Shown here piece by piece: positions 17,909-25,730 of a stretch of 64,000 nucleotides of DNA; position 1 is the first letter of the stretch; each line of letters starts with the position of its first letter. The position numbers and the translations under genes are program-made. The stretch comes from Paraburkholderia acidipaludis NBRC 101816 (GTDB lineage Bacteria > Pseudomonadota > Gammaproteobacteria > Burkholderiales > Burkholderiaceae): the NCBI RefSeq assembly GCF_000684975.1, contig NZ_BAXZ01000003.1, positions 372,001 to 436,000 on the forward strand. The letters run 5' to 3'. The notes below the pieces were generated by a model. The model ran no database searches, was not told the DNA's origin, and worked only from the letters and a program-made list of their open reading frames with translations.

Positions 17909-18664
17909 ATGGCTGATCGAAGCACCGATGCCTGGTATCCGACCGCCGCGTATCTGTACGTGCTGCATCTGGACGGTCCCGCACTGGCATGGGAATACCT
18001 GCGCCGGCATCCCGACTACCGGCGCGACTGGCTGCACCGTCGTCGCCAGCCGGAAGCCGCGCAGGCGTGGGGCTTGCGCCTGCTGGAAGACCCGGCATTG
18101 GATGCGCGCGACGCGCATCCGGTCTGGTTTCCCGACCACGACGCCATGCTCCAGTTCTACCCGGACGCTGACCCGCAGCCGGATGCGGCGGTGTTCGAGT
18201 TCTGGCGCATCCCCGGAAACAAGCACCTGATTCACGATGGCAAGCGCCTCGTGCTGACCGCTTGTTGGCCGGGCTGCTGCGTGCGGCTCGCACTCGCGCC
18301 GGGGCTGGCCGATGGCATGGCCTTCCTCTACGCTGTCCGCGCTTGCGCCGCGCCTTGCGCGATCTACCGCACGGTCGCGGCCGAGATGGACAAGCTGGCG
18401 GCAGCAGATGGAACCACGCCTGCGGCGGCGGTGGGTTCCCGATCCACGCCGACCGCGCTGCTGGAGCTGCACACCTTGCAGGCGCTCGATGCGATCCTCG
18501 CGGGCGCGTCCTTGCGCGAGATCGCCATTGGCCTGTTTGGCGACGAGGCCGTGGCCGCAGGCTGGTACGCCGACGGCGGCCTGCGCTCGCGCGTGCGCCG
18601 CCTCGTTCGGCGCGGTCAATCGCTGATGCGCGGCGACTATCGCCGCCTTGCACAACTCGATTGA
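17909..18664 (+). CDS. DUF2285 domain-containing protein
   Basis: The 251-residue protein has an N-terminal WYPTAAYLYVLHLDGPALAWEYLRR block and a C-terminal DUF2285 region. The latter reads LHTLQALDAILAGASLREIAIGLFG, then SRVRRLVRRGQSLMRGDYR, which looks like a helix-turn-helix. This family is a constant part of Tn4371-like ICEs, located just before the excisionase-like HTH gene, and may be regulatory. The AGGAGG ribosome site at 17897-17902 fixes the start. A 14-bp perfect hairpin follows the stop. Confidence 0.87.
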   Translation: MADRSTDAWYPTAAYLYVLHLDGPALAWEYLRRHPDYRRDWLHRRRQPEAAQAWGLRLLEDPALDARDAHPVWFPDHDAMLQFYPDADPQPDAAVFEFWRIPGNKHLIHDGKRLVLTACWPGCCVRLALAPGLADGMAFLYAVRACAAPCAIYRTVAAEMDKLAAADGTTPAAAVGSRSTPTALLELHTLQALDAILAGASLREIAIGLFGDEAVAAGWYADGGLRSRVRRLVRRGQSLMRGDYRRLAQLD

Positions 18665-18670
18665 CCTGGG

Positions 18671-18705
18671 GAGGGTCGTTTTGCCTGCGTAGCAAAACGA
18701 CCCTC
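18671..18705 (+). repeat. Perfect 14-bp hairpin after DUF2285 gene
   Basis: Arms 18671-18684 and 18692-18705 are perfectly complementary with a seven-base loop. It sits six bases after the DUF2285 stop. There is no T tract. Confidence 0.8.
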
Positions 18706-18789
18706 TGCGCAACGCATGGCTTTCCCAAGACTGTCTCCATCCGGTCGCGTTGTGTGGCCGGGCGTTCCCGACCGATGGAGGTTCACCCC

Positions 18790-19071
18790 ATGCGTCCCGC
18801 TCCCTTGCGGCCTGCCGCCGCTGCCGTCGCCACGACACCCCAACCGCAACGCTACCTTACCAATGACGAAGCCGCCGAGTACCTGCGGCTGTCGCCGCGC
18901 ACGCTCGAAAAGCAGCGCGTGATCGGCAACGGGCCGAAGTTTCGCAAGTTCGGCCGCCGCGTCATGTACGCGATGGCCGACCTCGACGCCTGGGCCGACC
19001 AGCGCAGCTACGAAACCACGTCCGATCCCGAGTACGCCGAATACCATTCAGCCGACAGCCGTGCGCGCTAA
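18790..19071 (+). CDS. Excisionase/MerR-like helix-turn-helix protein
   Basis: The 93-residue protein contains YLTNDEAAEYLRLSPRTLEKQRVIG and FRKFGRRVMYAMADLDAWADQR, the winged-helix fold of the excisionase (HTH_17) family. In Tn4371-like elements such a gene precedes repA. It could be the recombination directionality factor or a transcription factor of the rep/par operon; the sequence does not decide between these. The ATG at 18790 is preceded by GGAGG at 18777-18781. Confidence 0.82.
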   Translation: MRPAPLRPAAAAVATTPQPQRYLTNDEAAEYLRLSPRTLEKQRVIGNGPKFRKFGRRVMYAMADLDAWADQRSYETTSDPEYAEYHSADSRAR

Positions 19072-19097
19072 TCGGTGGCTCGCCGGTGGCCGTCGCC

Positions 19098-19934
19098 ATG
19101 TCAAGCCCATCGGGGAAGCGGGAACAGCTCGACCTGTTCCGCGCGCTACCGGGCGACGGCATGGTGCCGCGCGACAGCCAGGACTTGATGGCCTTTCCAT
19201 TCTTCTCGTTGGCAAAGTCGCGGCGCATCGCGCCGATCGACTTCAAGAGCGGCAACGTCACGATCCGCGTGGAGGGCACGCAGGAGCACGGGATAGCCAC
19301 GATCTGGGATGCGGACGTGCTGATCTGGGCGGCCTCGCAGATCGTGGAGGCGCGCGACGCGGGCTTGCGCCCGTCGCGCTGGATACATGTGACGCCCTAC
19401 GAGATCCTGCGCTTCATCGGGCGCGGTACGTCGCTCAACGACTATCTGCGCCTGAAAGCCGCGCTCGACAGGTTGCAATCGACCAGCGTGGCAACGTCCA
19501 TCCGCGAGACAACCGGGCGGCGGTTGCATCGCTTCTCGTGGATCAACGAGTGGAAGGAGCTGGCCGACGCCCGCGGCACGCCACTGGGCATCGAGCTGAT
19601 CCTGCCGGACTGGTTCTATGCCGGCGTGCTCGACGCCGCCCTGGTGCTGACCATCGACCCGGCGTATTTCCGGCTGACGGGCGGCATCGAGCGGTGGCTG
19701 TATCGGTTGGTGCGCAAGCACGCCGGACGGCAGGAGCATGGCTGGCAATTCGATTTCCGGCACCTGCATCGCAAGTCTGGCAGCGCCGCTCGCTTCTCGG
19801 ACTTCGCCTACGACCTGCGCGCCCTGGCGGCGCGGCAGTCGCTGCCGGGCTACGTCCTGGGCATCGAGCGGATGCCGGACGACGGAACGGAACTGCTGAC
19901 CTTCCGGCCCGTGCCGGCCACGGCACGGGGATAA
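19098..19934 (+). CDS. repA: Replication initiator protein A (RepA)
   Basis: The 278-residue protein carries the RepA (RPA) family blocks LDLFRALPGDGMVPRDSQDLMAFPFFSL, IWDADVLIWAASQI, WIHVTPYEILRFIGR and RWLYRLVRKHAG. These initiators serve plasmid-like replication, and their presence on an ICE suggests the excised circle may replicate on its own. The ATG at 19098 fits the family start; a GTG 12 bases earlier is possible. Three direct repeats lie 27 bases downstream, the usual kind of initiator-binding iterons. Confidence 0.85.
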   Translation: MSSPSGKREQLDLFRALPGDGMVPRDSQDLMAFPFFSLAKSRRIAPIDFKSGNVTIRVEGTQEHGIATIWDADVLIWAASQIVEARDAGLRPSRWIHVTPYEILRFIGRGTSLNDYLRLKAALDRLQSTSVATSIRETTGRRLHRFSWINEWKELADARGTPLGIELILPDWFYAGVLDAALVLTIDPAYFRLTGGIERWLYRLVRKHAGRQEHGWQFDFRHLHRKSGSAARFSDFAYDLRALAARQSLPGYVLGIERMPDDGTELLTFRPVPATARG

Positions 19935-19960
19935 CTCGGGGACAACGTGTGGACGGCCTC

Positions 19961-20024
19961 GTGCTATCGGGAGTAGCGGGTATCGTGCTATCAGGAGTAC
20001 GCCTATCGTGCTATCAGGAGTACG
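19961..20024 (+). repeat. Three iteron-like direct repeats downstream of repA
   Basis: The word GTGCTATCAGGAGTACG occurs perfectly at 19985-20001 and 20008-20024, and in degenerate form from 19961 (GTGCTATCGGGAGTAGCG). Periods are 24 and 23 bases, close to two turns of the helix, so bound proteins would lie on one face. Position between repA and parA makes them candidate RepA-binding iterons or a parA operator. Confidence 0.75.
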
Positions 20025-20187
20025 AAAACGCCGCAAAGCCAATAACGGCGCTGGTTTCGGCGTCCTCTAACTTACCTAACTTAAAAGCTCTAACTTTTGG
20101 TAGGAGCGCGCCGCTTCGGTGGATAAGCGCCCAACGGCACGCAACGCAGCCGCAACAGCCCGGCCGCCCCGCACAGAGGGCCGCGCC

Positions 20188-20826
20188 ATGATCGTTGCCT
20201 TCCTCAACCAGAAAGGCGGCGTCGGCAAGACCACGCTCGCCACTCACGTTGCCGGCGAGCTGGCAGCGCGCGGGCAGTCGGTCATCCTGCTGGATGCCGA
20301 CCCGCAAGGCTCGGCGCTGGACTGGACGCAGCGACGCGCCCAGCAGGGCTTGCCGCGCTTGTTCAGCGCCGTGGGCCTCGCCCGCGAGACGCTGCATCAG
20401 GAAGCACCGGAGCTGGTTCATCGCGCCGATCATGTCGTCATCGACGGTCCGCCGCGCATCGCCGCCCTGGCGCGCTCCGCGCTGCTGGCGGCCGAGCGCG
20501 TGCTGATTCCCGTGCAGCCGAGTCCCTACGATTTGTGGGCCTCGTCCGAGATGGTGGCGCTGATCCGCGAAGCGCAGGTGTTCCGACCCGCGCTGCGCTC
20601 GGCCTTCGTCGTCAACCGGCGCGTCAGCACCACCATCATCGGCCGCGAGGCACGCAACGCGCTCGCCGAACAACCGCTGCCGGCGCTGCGCTCGGAAGTG
20701 CATCAACGCATCGCGTTCGCCGACAGCGTGGCCGCTGGCCGGCTCGCCCGCGAGACGGCACCGGACAGCGCCGCCGCCCGCGAGATCGCCGCGCTGACTG
20801 ACGAACTGCTGCGGTGGCCGACATGA
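20188..20826 (+). CDS. parA: ParA-family partition ATPase
   Basis: The 212-residue ATPase has the deviant Walker A KGGVGKTT (residues 9-16), LLDADPQGSALDW and VVIDGPPR. It is of the short type lacking an N-terminal DNA-binding domain, like the ParA proteins that work with small ribbon-helix-helix partners. Its stop codon overlaps the start of exactly such a partner. It probably acts in stable inheritance of the excised ICE. The ATG at 20188 places the P-loop at the usual distance from the N-terminus. Confidence 0.9.
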   Translation: MIVAFLNQKGGVGKTTLATHVAGELAARGQSVILLDADPQGSALDWTQRRAQQGLPRLFSAVGLARETLHQEAPELVHRADHVVIDGPPRIAALARSALLAAERVLIPVQPSPYDLWASSEMVALIREAQVFRPALRSAFVVNRRVSTTIIGREARNALAEQPLPALRSEVHQRIAFADSVAAGRLARETAPDSAAAREIAALTDELLRWPT

Positions 20827-21098
20827 GCCAGCCGATCAGCAAGCGGCCGGGCAAGCGTGTCGGCATCGGCGCACGTCCACCGGCGAACCCGCACGCCGAG
20901 GCATGGGTTCGCCAGGGTGACGCCGACGGCATCCAGAAAGGCGACCTCTACACCGCGCGCTTGACGCTCGACATTACGCCCGCCATGCGGGCACGCATCA
21001 AGGTTTCGGCCTTCACGCAAGGCATGACCGTCGCCGAGCTGCTGCGCGCGCTGCTGCAACGCGAGTTTCCCGAAAAACGCACGGAGAACCTGCCATGA
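20823..21098 (+). CDS. Small ribbon-helix-helix partner of ParA (ParG-like)
   Basis: The 91-residue protein has a flexible basic N-terminus (KRPGKRVGIGARPP) and a C-terminal LYTARLTLDITPAMRARIKVSAFTQGMTVAELLRALL, a beta-helix-helix pattern. Its ATG overlaps the parA stop (ATGA) and its stop overlaps the next gene. Layout and genetic position match ParG-type centromere-binding proteins, though family membership is inferred from pattern only. Confidence 0.7.
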   Translation: MSQPISKRPGKRVGIGARPPANPHAEAWVRQGDADGIQKGDLYTARLTLDITPAMRARIKVSAFTQGMTVAELLRALLQREFPEKRTENLP

Positions 21099-21640
21099 AC
21101 GCATCCGCCCTGGCGGCCACGGCTGCCTCATCGGGCACAACCGCGCCATCGCTTGCGGTGCTCGCCGGACAAGCCGGCATCGCGCCGCTGACCCGCGTTT
21201 CGCTCACCTACATCGAGCAGCGCATCGACGTATATCTGCGCTTCGGCGAGCCGGCGCGCACCGTTCGGCTCGACCGCTGGCGGCGCGTCGCGGTGTTCCT
21301 GCCGCGTGCGATGTTCTGCCGCATCCACTGGCAGGCGAACGACTACGGCACAATCCGCTGGCAGCTCATGGTGATGCAGGCTTGCACGCCACTGGACGCA
21401 GCGCAGCGCATCCCCGGCGTGCTGCCGGGCGCGCGCCTGCTGCTGCACGCCGAGGGCGAACCCGCCGTGCGCGCGGTGTTGGCGCAGCTCGACGCCATTG
21501 AGGCGCAGAGCATCGTGCCCGCCGACGTGTCGCCCGCTTACTGGCGCACGCTCGGCAACCGGCTCGCTGCACGCTTGCCGCTGCCGGCGTACACCGCCGA
21601 GCGACACGTCGCCTGGCTGGCCGGGAGGGCGCTGCCATGA
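21095..21640 (+). CDS. DUF2840 domain-containing protein
   Basis: The 181-residue protein has LTRVSLTYIEQRIDVYLRFG, FCRIHWQANDYGTIRWQLMVMQA and IPGVLPGARLLLHAEG, the DUF2840 signature. This family is found directly upstream of traF in Tn4371-like ICEs. Its function is unknown. Start and stop overlap both neighbours by four bases, so the parA-RHH-DUF2840-traF genes are translationally coupled. Confidence 0.85.
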   Translation: MNASALAATAASSGTTAPSLAVLAGQAGIAPLTRVSLTYIEQRIDVYLRFGEPARTVRLDRWRRVAVFLPRAMFCRIHWQANDYGTIRWQLMVMQACTPLDAAQRIPGVLPGARLLLHAEGEPAVRAVLAQLDAIEAQSIVPADVSPAYWRTLGNRLAARLPLPAYTAERHVAWLAGRALP

Positions 21641-22227
21641 CAGCCCCGAACACCACGGCCAACGCACCTATCGTTCCGCCACGTTCTCGCTCGCGCGATC
21701 GCGTTCGCGTCGTCGTGGCGACACTGGCCGCCGTCGGCTTCGCTGCGCTGGCCTGGGCGTCCTTCGTGTCGCCGCTACCGCGCCTGACCTACAACCCGTC
21801 CGACAGCGTGGCGGTCGGCTGGTATCGCATCGATCCGCGCACCGACTCGCTGCCACGTCCGTTGTTCGTGGACAGCATCGTGCTGGTGCCGCTGCCGGCC
21901 AAGGCTGCCACGCTCGCTGCGCAGCGCGGCTACCTGCCGGCTGGCGTTCCACTACTCAAGCCCGTGGCCGCCATCGCGCCGCAGCAGGTGTGCATTTCGG
22001 GCGGCATCGTCCGCATCGACGGCGTGCCTTCGGCCGCCGTACTGCGTGCCGACCGCATGGGCCGCCCACTGTCATCGTGGCGACAGTGCCGCCGCCTCGA
22101 ACCGGGCGAGCTGTTCCTGTTGAGCACGACCAATCCGGCGTCGTTCGATAGTCGGTATTTCGGCCCGGTCAGCACATCCACCGTGATCGGTGTCGCGCAT
22201 CCGGTCTGGTTGGAGACACGCCGATGA
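21637..22227 (+). CDS. traF: TraF-type S26 signal peptidase
   Basis: The 196-residue protein has one N-terminal membrane segment (about residues 26-46), then YNPSDSVAVGWY containing the catalytic Ser region, and LLKPVAA with the catalytic Lys. It belongs to the S26 family; in RP4, TraF cyclises the TrbC pilin. A TrbC gene is present at 35536, so the same job is expected here. Short tail ends at the cytosol-distal side. The stop overlaps an ATG of the next open frame. Confidence 0.88.
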   Translation: MTAPNTTANAPIVPPRSRSRDRVRVVVATLAAVGFAALAWASFVSPLPRLTYNPSDSVAVGWYRIDPRTDSLPRPLFVDSIVLVPLPAKAATLAAQRGYLPAGVPLLKPVAAIAPQQVCISGGIVRIDGVPSAAVLRADRMGRPLSSWRQCRRLEPGELFLLSTTNPASFDSRYFGPVSTSTVIGVAHPVWLETRR

Positions 22228-22667
22228 TGGCCGCCGATTCGCAGTGCCTCATCGTGCCATCCGACGTGTGCTTCCGCTGGCTGTCGCCGTGTCGTCGCGC
22301 GTGCCGTGCGAGCGCATTCGCGCTGCACGTCGCGCAACATCCGGCGACGCTTTCCCCCTTGCAGGCATCTTGCCTTGAACGCGCCCGGCCGATGGCCGTG
22401 GCTGCGTTCCCCGGCGCGCTGGCTGCGAGCAGCGCAGCGCCGCCGGGCCGCCGATGCCTGGAGCGACAGCGAAAGGCAAAGGCGGAAGGCAAGATAAAAG
22501 GTCGCGGCACATCACCGCTTGAAAACCTTGTCTGCACATGGGGGGAGCGCGGCACGCGCTACGAGGCGGCAACGTGCCGCGAAGGTGCGCAATGCCTCAT
22601 CGGCATTGGTGAAGCCGCGTGCTTCGTCCGCTCGACTGCGCCGGTCCTGAATGGAGCCGCACCATGA
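22224..22667 (+). CDS. Hypothetical open frame between traF and the relaxase
   Basis: A 147-residue frame linked by ATGA to traF and overlapping the relaxase start. It is rich in Ala, Arg and Cys, has no recognised domain and could equally be non-coding DNA holding the transfer origin. The overlaps on both sides are the only argument for its being translated. Confidence is low. Confidence 0.3.
   Translation: MMAADSQCLIVPSDVCFRWLSPCRRACRASAFALHVAQHPATLSPLQASCLERARPMAVAAFPGALAASSAAPPGRRCLERQRKAKAEGKIKGRGTSPLENLVCTWGERGTRYEAATCREGAQCLIGIGEAACFVRSTAPVLNGAAP
22591..22607 (+). other. Candidate transfer-origin inverted repeat upstream of relaxase
   Basis: A 6-bp perfect inverted repeat (AATGCC/GGCATT) with a five-base loop lies 57 bases before the relaxase start. 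Transfer origins commonly sit next to the relaxase gene and hold such repeats beside the nick site. No known nick sequence was recognised, so the assignment is weak. Confidence 0.3.
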
Positions 22668-24619
22668 GCCAGCATGACGACGACCGTTTCCGCGTCCGTC
22701 CCGGTGCGCCGAAACAGCGCGGCGATGCTTTCGTTAACAAGGTGCTGCGCGAGACCAATAAGGCCGGCGCGAAGCTCGGCAAGGCGGCGGGCAAGGTCGG
22801 CCAGCGTCCTGGTTCCCGGCTGGGGCGCGGCCACGTCGCAGCGCGTTTCGCGGGGCGCGGACTTGGGGCGAACGCCCGGCGCGTAACGATCAAGGCAAGG
22901 CTAGTGAATCTGAAACAGGCCGGGCCTCGCTCGACCGCCGCGCACCTGCGTTACATCGAGCGTGAGGGTGTCGATCGTCAGGGCGGGCCGGGCCATGCCT
23001 ACGGCCCGACGACCGATGACGCTGATCTCGAAGCATTCAAGGCGCGCGGTGCCGACGACCGCCACCAGTTCCGGTTCATCGTCTCCCCGGAGGATGCCGA
23101 ACAGCTCGACGATCTGCGCACTTACACCCGGCACCTGATGGCACGCATGGAGGCCGACCTTGGCACGCGACTGGAATGGGTCGCGGTCGATCACTGGAAT
23201 ACCGACAACCCGCACACGCACGTTGTCCTGCAGGGCAAGGACGACACTGGCAAAGACCTCATCATCTCCCGCGACTACATCGCCGAAGGGATGCGCCGCC
23301 GGGCATCCGAGCTGGCGACGGAATGGCTGGGGCCACGCACCGAGCTGGAGATGCAGCGCGCCATGCAGCGCGAAGTCGATCAGGAGCGGTGGACGGGGCT
23401 GGATCGCACCTTGCAGCGCGAGGCCGTGGACGGCCTAGTGCAGCCGGAGACGTTGGCCGAACCCCGGTTGCATCGCCAGCGGCGAATGCTGATCGGTCGC
23501 CTGCAACGCTTGCAGCGCATGGGGCTGGCGGCCGAGCAGCAGCCCGGCACCTGGGCCATCCACGCCGATGCCGAAACCACGCTGCGGGCAATGGGCGAAC
23601 GCGGCGACATCATCCGCACCATGCAGCGGGCCATGAGCGGCCAGCAGCGCGAGCTGGCCGTGTTCCAGCCCGGCGGCGAGGATGGCCGCGCCATCGTGGG
23701 CCGCGTCGTCGGCAAAGGGCTGGCCGACGAGCTGTACGACAAGGGCTATCTGATCGTCGATGGTACGGACGGCAAGGCGCACTATGTCGCGCTGCCGCCG
23801 CGGTCGGAACTGGAGCAGTACCCGACCGGCGCCGTGGTGGAAGTCAAAGGCGCGGCCGACGTGCGCGCCGCCGACCGGAACATCGCCGCGCTGGCCGTCG
23901 ATGGCGTGTACCGCACCGATCATCACCTGGCCGTGGCGCAGGGACAGGTCACGGCCGACCGCGACCCGCGCGAGGTGGTGGCCGCGCATGTGCGCCGGCT
24001 CGAAGCCCTGCGCCGCGCCAGCATCGTGGAGCGCGAGGCCGAAAGCGTCTGGCGCATCCCCAGCGACCTGGCCGAACGAGGCCGCCAGTACGACGCGCAG
24101 CGCCTTGGCGGCGGTGTGGCGGTGGAACTGAAATCGCACCTGCCCATCGAGCGGCAGACGCGCGTGATCGGCGCCACCTGGCTCGACCAGCAGTTGATCG
24201 GTGGTGGCAAGGGGCTGGGTGACCAGGGCTTTGGAGCCGGGGTCAAGGACGCGCTGCGCCAGCGCGCCGACTTCCTGGCCGAACAGGGACTGGCCGAGCA
24301 TCGCGGGCAGCGTGTCGTCTTCGCGCGCAACCTGCTGGCGACGCTGCGCGGACGCGAACTGGCGCAGGTCGCAAAGCACATTGCCGCCGAAACTGGACTG
24401 GCACATCGGCCGGTGGCCGATTGCCAGCGCGTGGCTGGCATCTACCGGCGCAGCGTCATGCTCGCTAGCGGACGCTACGCGATGCTCGACGACGGCATGA
24501 GCTTCTCGCTGGTGCCGTGGAAGCCGGTGATCGAACAACGGTTGGGACAACAGCTTGCCGCGACTACACGCGGCGTGAGCGTGTCATGGCATCTCGAACG
24601 TCAGCTAGGAATAGGATAG
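22664..24619 (+). CDS. rlxS: Relaxase/mobilisation nuclease (RlxS, VirD2-like)
   Basis: The 651-residue protein begins with a basic disordered segment (about 1-85), then a relaxase domain with HLRYIEREGV, HQFRFIVSPEDA and the metal-binding histidine motif DHWNTDNPHTHVVL (around residues 184-197). A DUF3363-type C-terminal half follows. It would nick the ICE at its origin and lead the strand into the TraG/Trb secretion system. Tyr95 in the YIER segment is a possible catalytic tyrosine, but this is by analogy. The ATG at 22664 gives the family N-terminus. The gene is intact. Confidence 0.9.
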   Translation: MSQHDDDRFRVRPGAPKQRGDAFVNKVLRETNKAGAKLGKAAGKVGQRPGSRLGRGHVAARFAGRGLGANARRVTIKARLVNLKQAGPRSTAAHLRYIEREGVDRQGGPGHAYGPTTDDADLEAFKARGADDRHQFRFIVSPEDAEQLDDLRTYTRHLMARMEADLGTRLEWVAVDHWNTDNPHTHVVLQGKDDTGKDLIISRDYIAEGMRRRASELATEWLGPRTELEMQRAMQREVDQERWTGLDRTLQREAVDGLVQPETLAEPRLHRQRRMLIGRLQRLQRMGLAAEQQPGTWAIHADAETTLRAMGERGDIIRTMQRAMSGQQRELAVFQPGGEDGRAIVGRVVGKGLADELYDKGYLIVDGTDGKAHYVALPPRSELEQYPTGAVVEVKGAADVRAADRNIAALAVDGVYRTDHHLAVAQGQVTADRDPREVVAAHVRRLEALRRASIVEREAESVWRIPSDLAERGRQYDAQRLGGGVAVELKSHLPIERQTRVIGATWLDQQLIGGGKGLGDQGFGAGVKDALRQRADFLAEQGLAEHRGQRVVFARNLLATLRGRELAQVAKHIAAETGLAHRPVADCQRVAGIYRRSVMLASGRYAMLDDGMSFSLVPWKPVIEQRLGQQLAATTRGVSVSWHLERQLGIG

Positions 24620-24655
24620 ATATTGCGATGGCAGACACTTTGGGCTCTAACCCGC

Positions 24656-25558
24656 TTATGTCTCGGCGGTGATCAAATCACGAAGTCGCATAGCATCGCG
24701 AAGAGGGGGCTCTCCGAACAGCCGCTTATATTCCCGGTTGAATTGCGAAGGGCTGTCGTAACCCACCGCGAAGGCCGCGGCGCCAGCATCGAGTTGTCGC
24801 GTGATAATCAAGCGCCGCGCGGAGTGCAATCGTAGATGCTTTTGATACTGTAACGGCGACATCGACGTCACCGCCTTGAAGTGCTCGTGAAATGTCGAGA
24901 GACTCATATTGGCCATCTCGGCAATCTCGTCGATCTTGATGGCCGACGCATAGTTGGCCCTGATCCACTCGATGGCCTTCTTGATCTGCGACAGCCGGCT
25001 GTCGGCCTGTGCGATCTGCTGGATCAAGGTGCCTTGGGGACCACATAACAATCGATACACCACTTCTCGTTCGATCAGAGGCGCGAGTACAGCCGCGTCT
25101 TGAGGATTGGCCAATGCACTGACCAAACGAGTCAGGCAGTCCACCAACTCAGGCGTCAACGGACTCGGCATCATGCCCAGATGCGGCAGCGGCCGTTTTC
25201 CCTCTACTGGCACGGCCAACAGCATGTCGCTCAACATACTCATGTCGAACGTCAACATCAGGCCGAGAAACGGCCGCTCCGCCGTGGCGTGCACAAGAAC
25301 ATTGGTCGCTGGGAGATCGACCGAAACAATCGAATACTGCCCGGCTTCGTAAAGGAACGGCATCATGCCCAGGGTCGCCTGCTTGGAACCCTGCACGACC
25401 ACGCACAGGGCCGGTTCAAGCATCTTGGGGGTTGAACGCTCAAAAGGGACTTCTGGAGCCGTTGCCCGAAACAGCCTCAGCTCGGGAATGCGGGTTCCGC
25501 ACATCCCCTCGGTCTCTCCGCAAAATCGTTCAATTGATGCTATCAGATTCTTGAGCAT
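24656..25558 (-). CDS. AraC-family transcriptional regulator
   Basis: The 300-residue protein has an AraC-type N-terminal cupin-like domain (ELRLFRATAPEVPFERS, CVVVQGSKQATLG). At the C-terminus are two helix-turn-helix motifs (IDEIAEMANMSLSTFHEHFKAVT and FAVGYDSPSQFNREYKRLFG). It is divergent from the aldehyde dehydrogenase gene with 172 bases between, so it most likely activates that gene. In other bacteria AraC proteins of this subgroup respond to aldehydes or alcohols; whether this one does is inference. It is the first gene of the cargo after the relaxase. Confidence 0.88.
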   Translation of the reverse strand: MLKNLIASIERFCGETEGMCGTRIPELRLFRATAPEVPFERSTPKMLEPALCVVVQGSKQATLGMMPFLYEAGQYSIVSVDLPATNVLVHATAERPFLGLMLTFDMSMLSDMLLAVPVEGKRPLPHLGMMPSPLTPELVDCLTRLVSALANPQDAAVLAPLIEREVVYRLLCGPQGTLIQQIAQADSRLSQIKKAIEWIRANYASAIKIDEIAEMANMSLSTFHEHFKAVTSMSPLQYQKHLRLHSARRLIITRQLDAGAAAFAVGYDSPSQFNREYKRLFGEPPLRDAMRLRDLITAET

Positions 25559-25730
25559 GGCTAGGCCAATCGAGCTTAATTTCCATGGCTAAATCATAGC
25601 TCGGATCTTTCTGTCATGTGTCAGCCACCCTCACAACTCGGATAATCAGGCAATATTTCCGGAGAATCTTGCTGGCTGATCCAGTGTGGCCGTCTTAGTC
25701 TTGGACATCAACCAAACTAGGAGAAACACC
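25559..25730 (+). promoter_or_regulatory. Divergent control region of araC-type and aldehyde dehydrogenase genes
   Basis: This 172-base region separates the two divergent genes. The word CTCGGAT is repeated directly at 25600-25606 and 25637-25643 and is a candidate AraC-type half-site pair. A ribosome site (AGGAG) lies at 25719-25723. Confidence 0.4.

Noticed and set aside
22619..22663. Upstream extension of the relaxase
   Set aside because: The ATG at 22664 gives the conserved MS-DDDRFRVRPG start; the extension is not protein-like.
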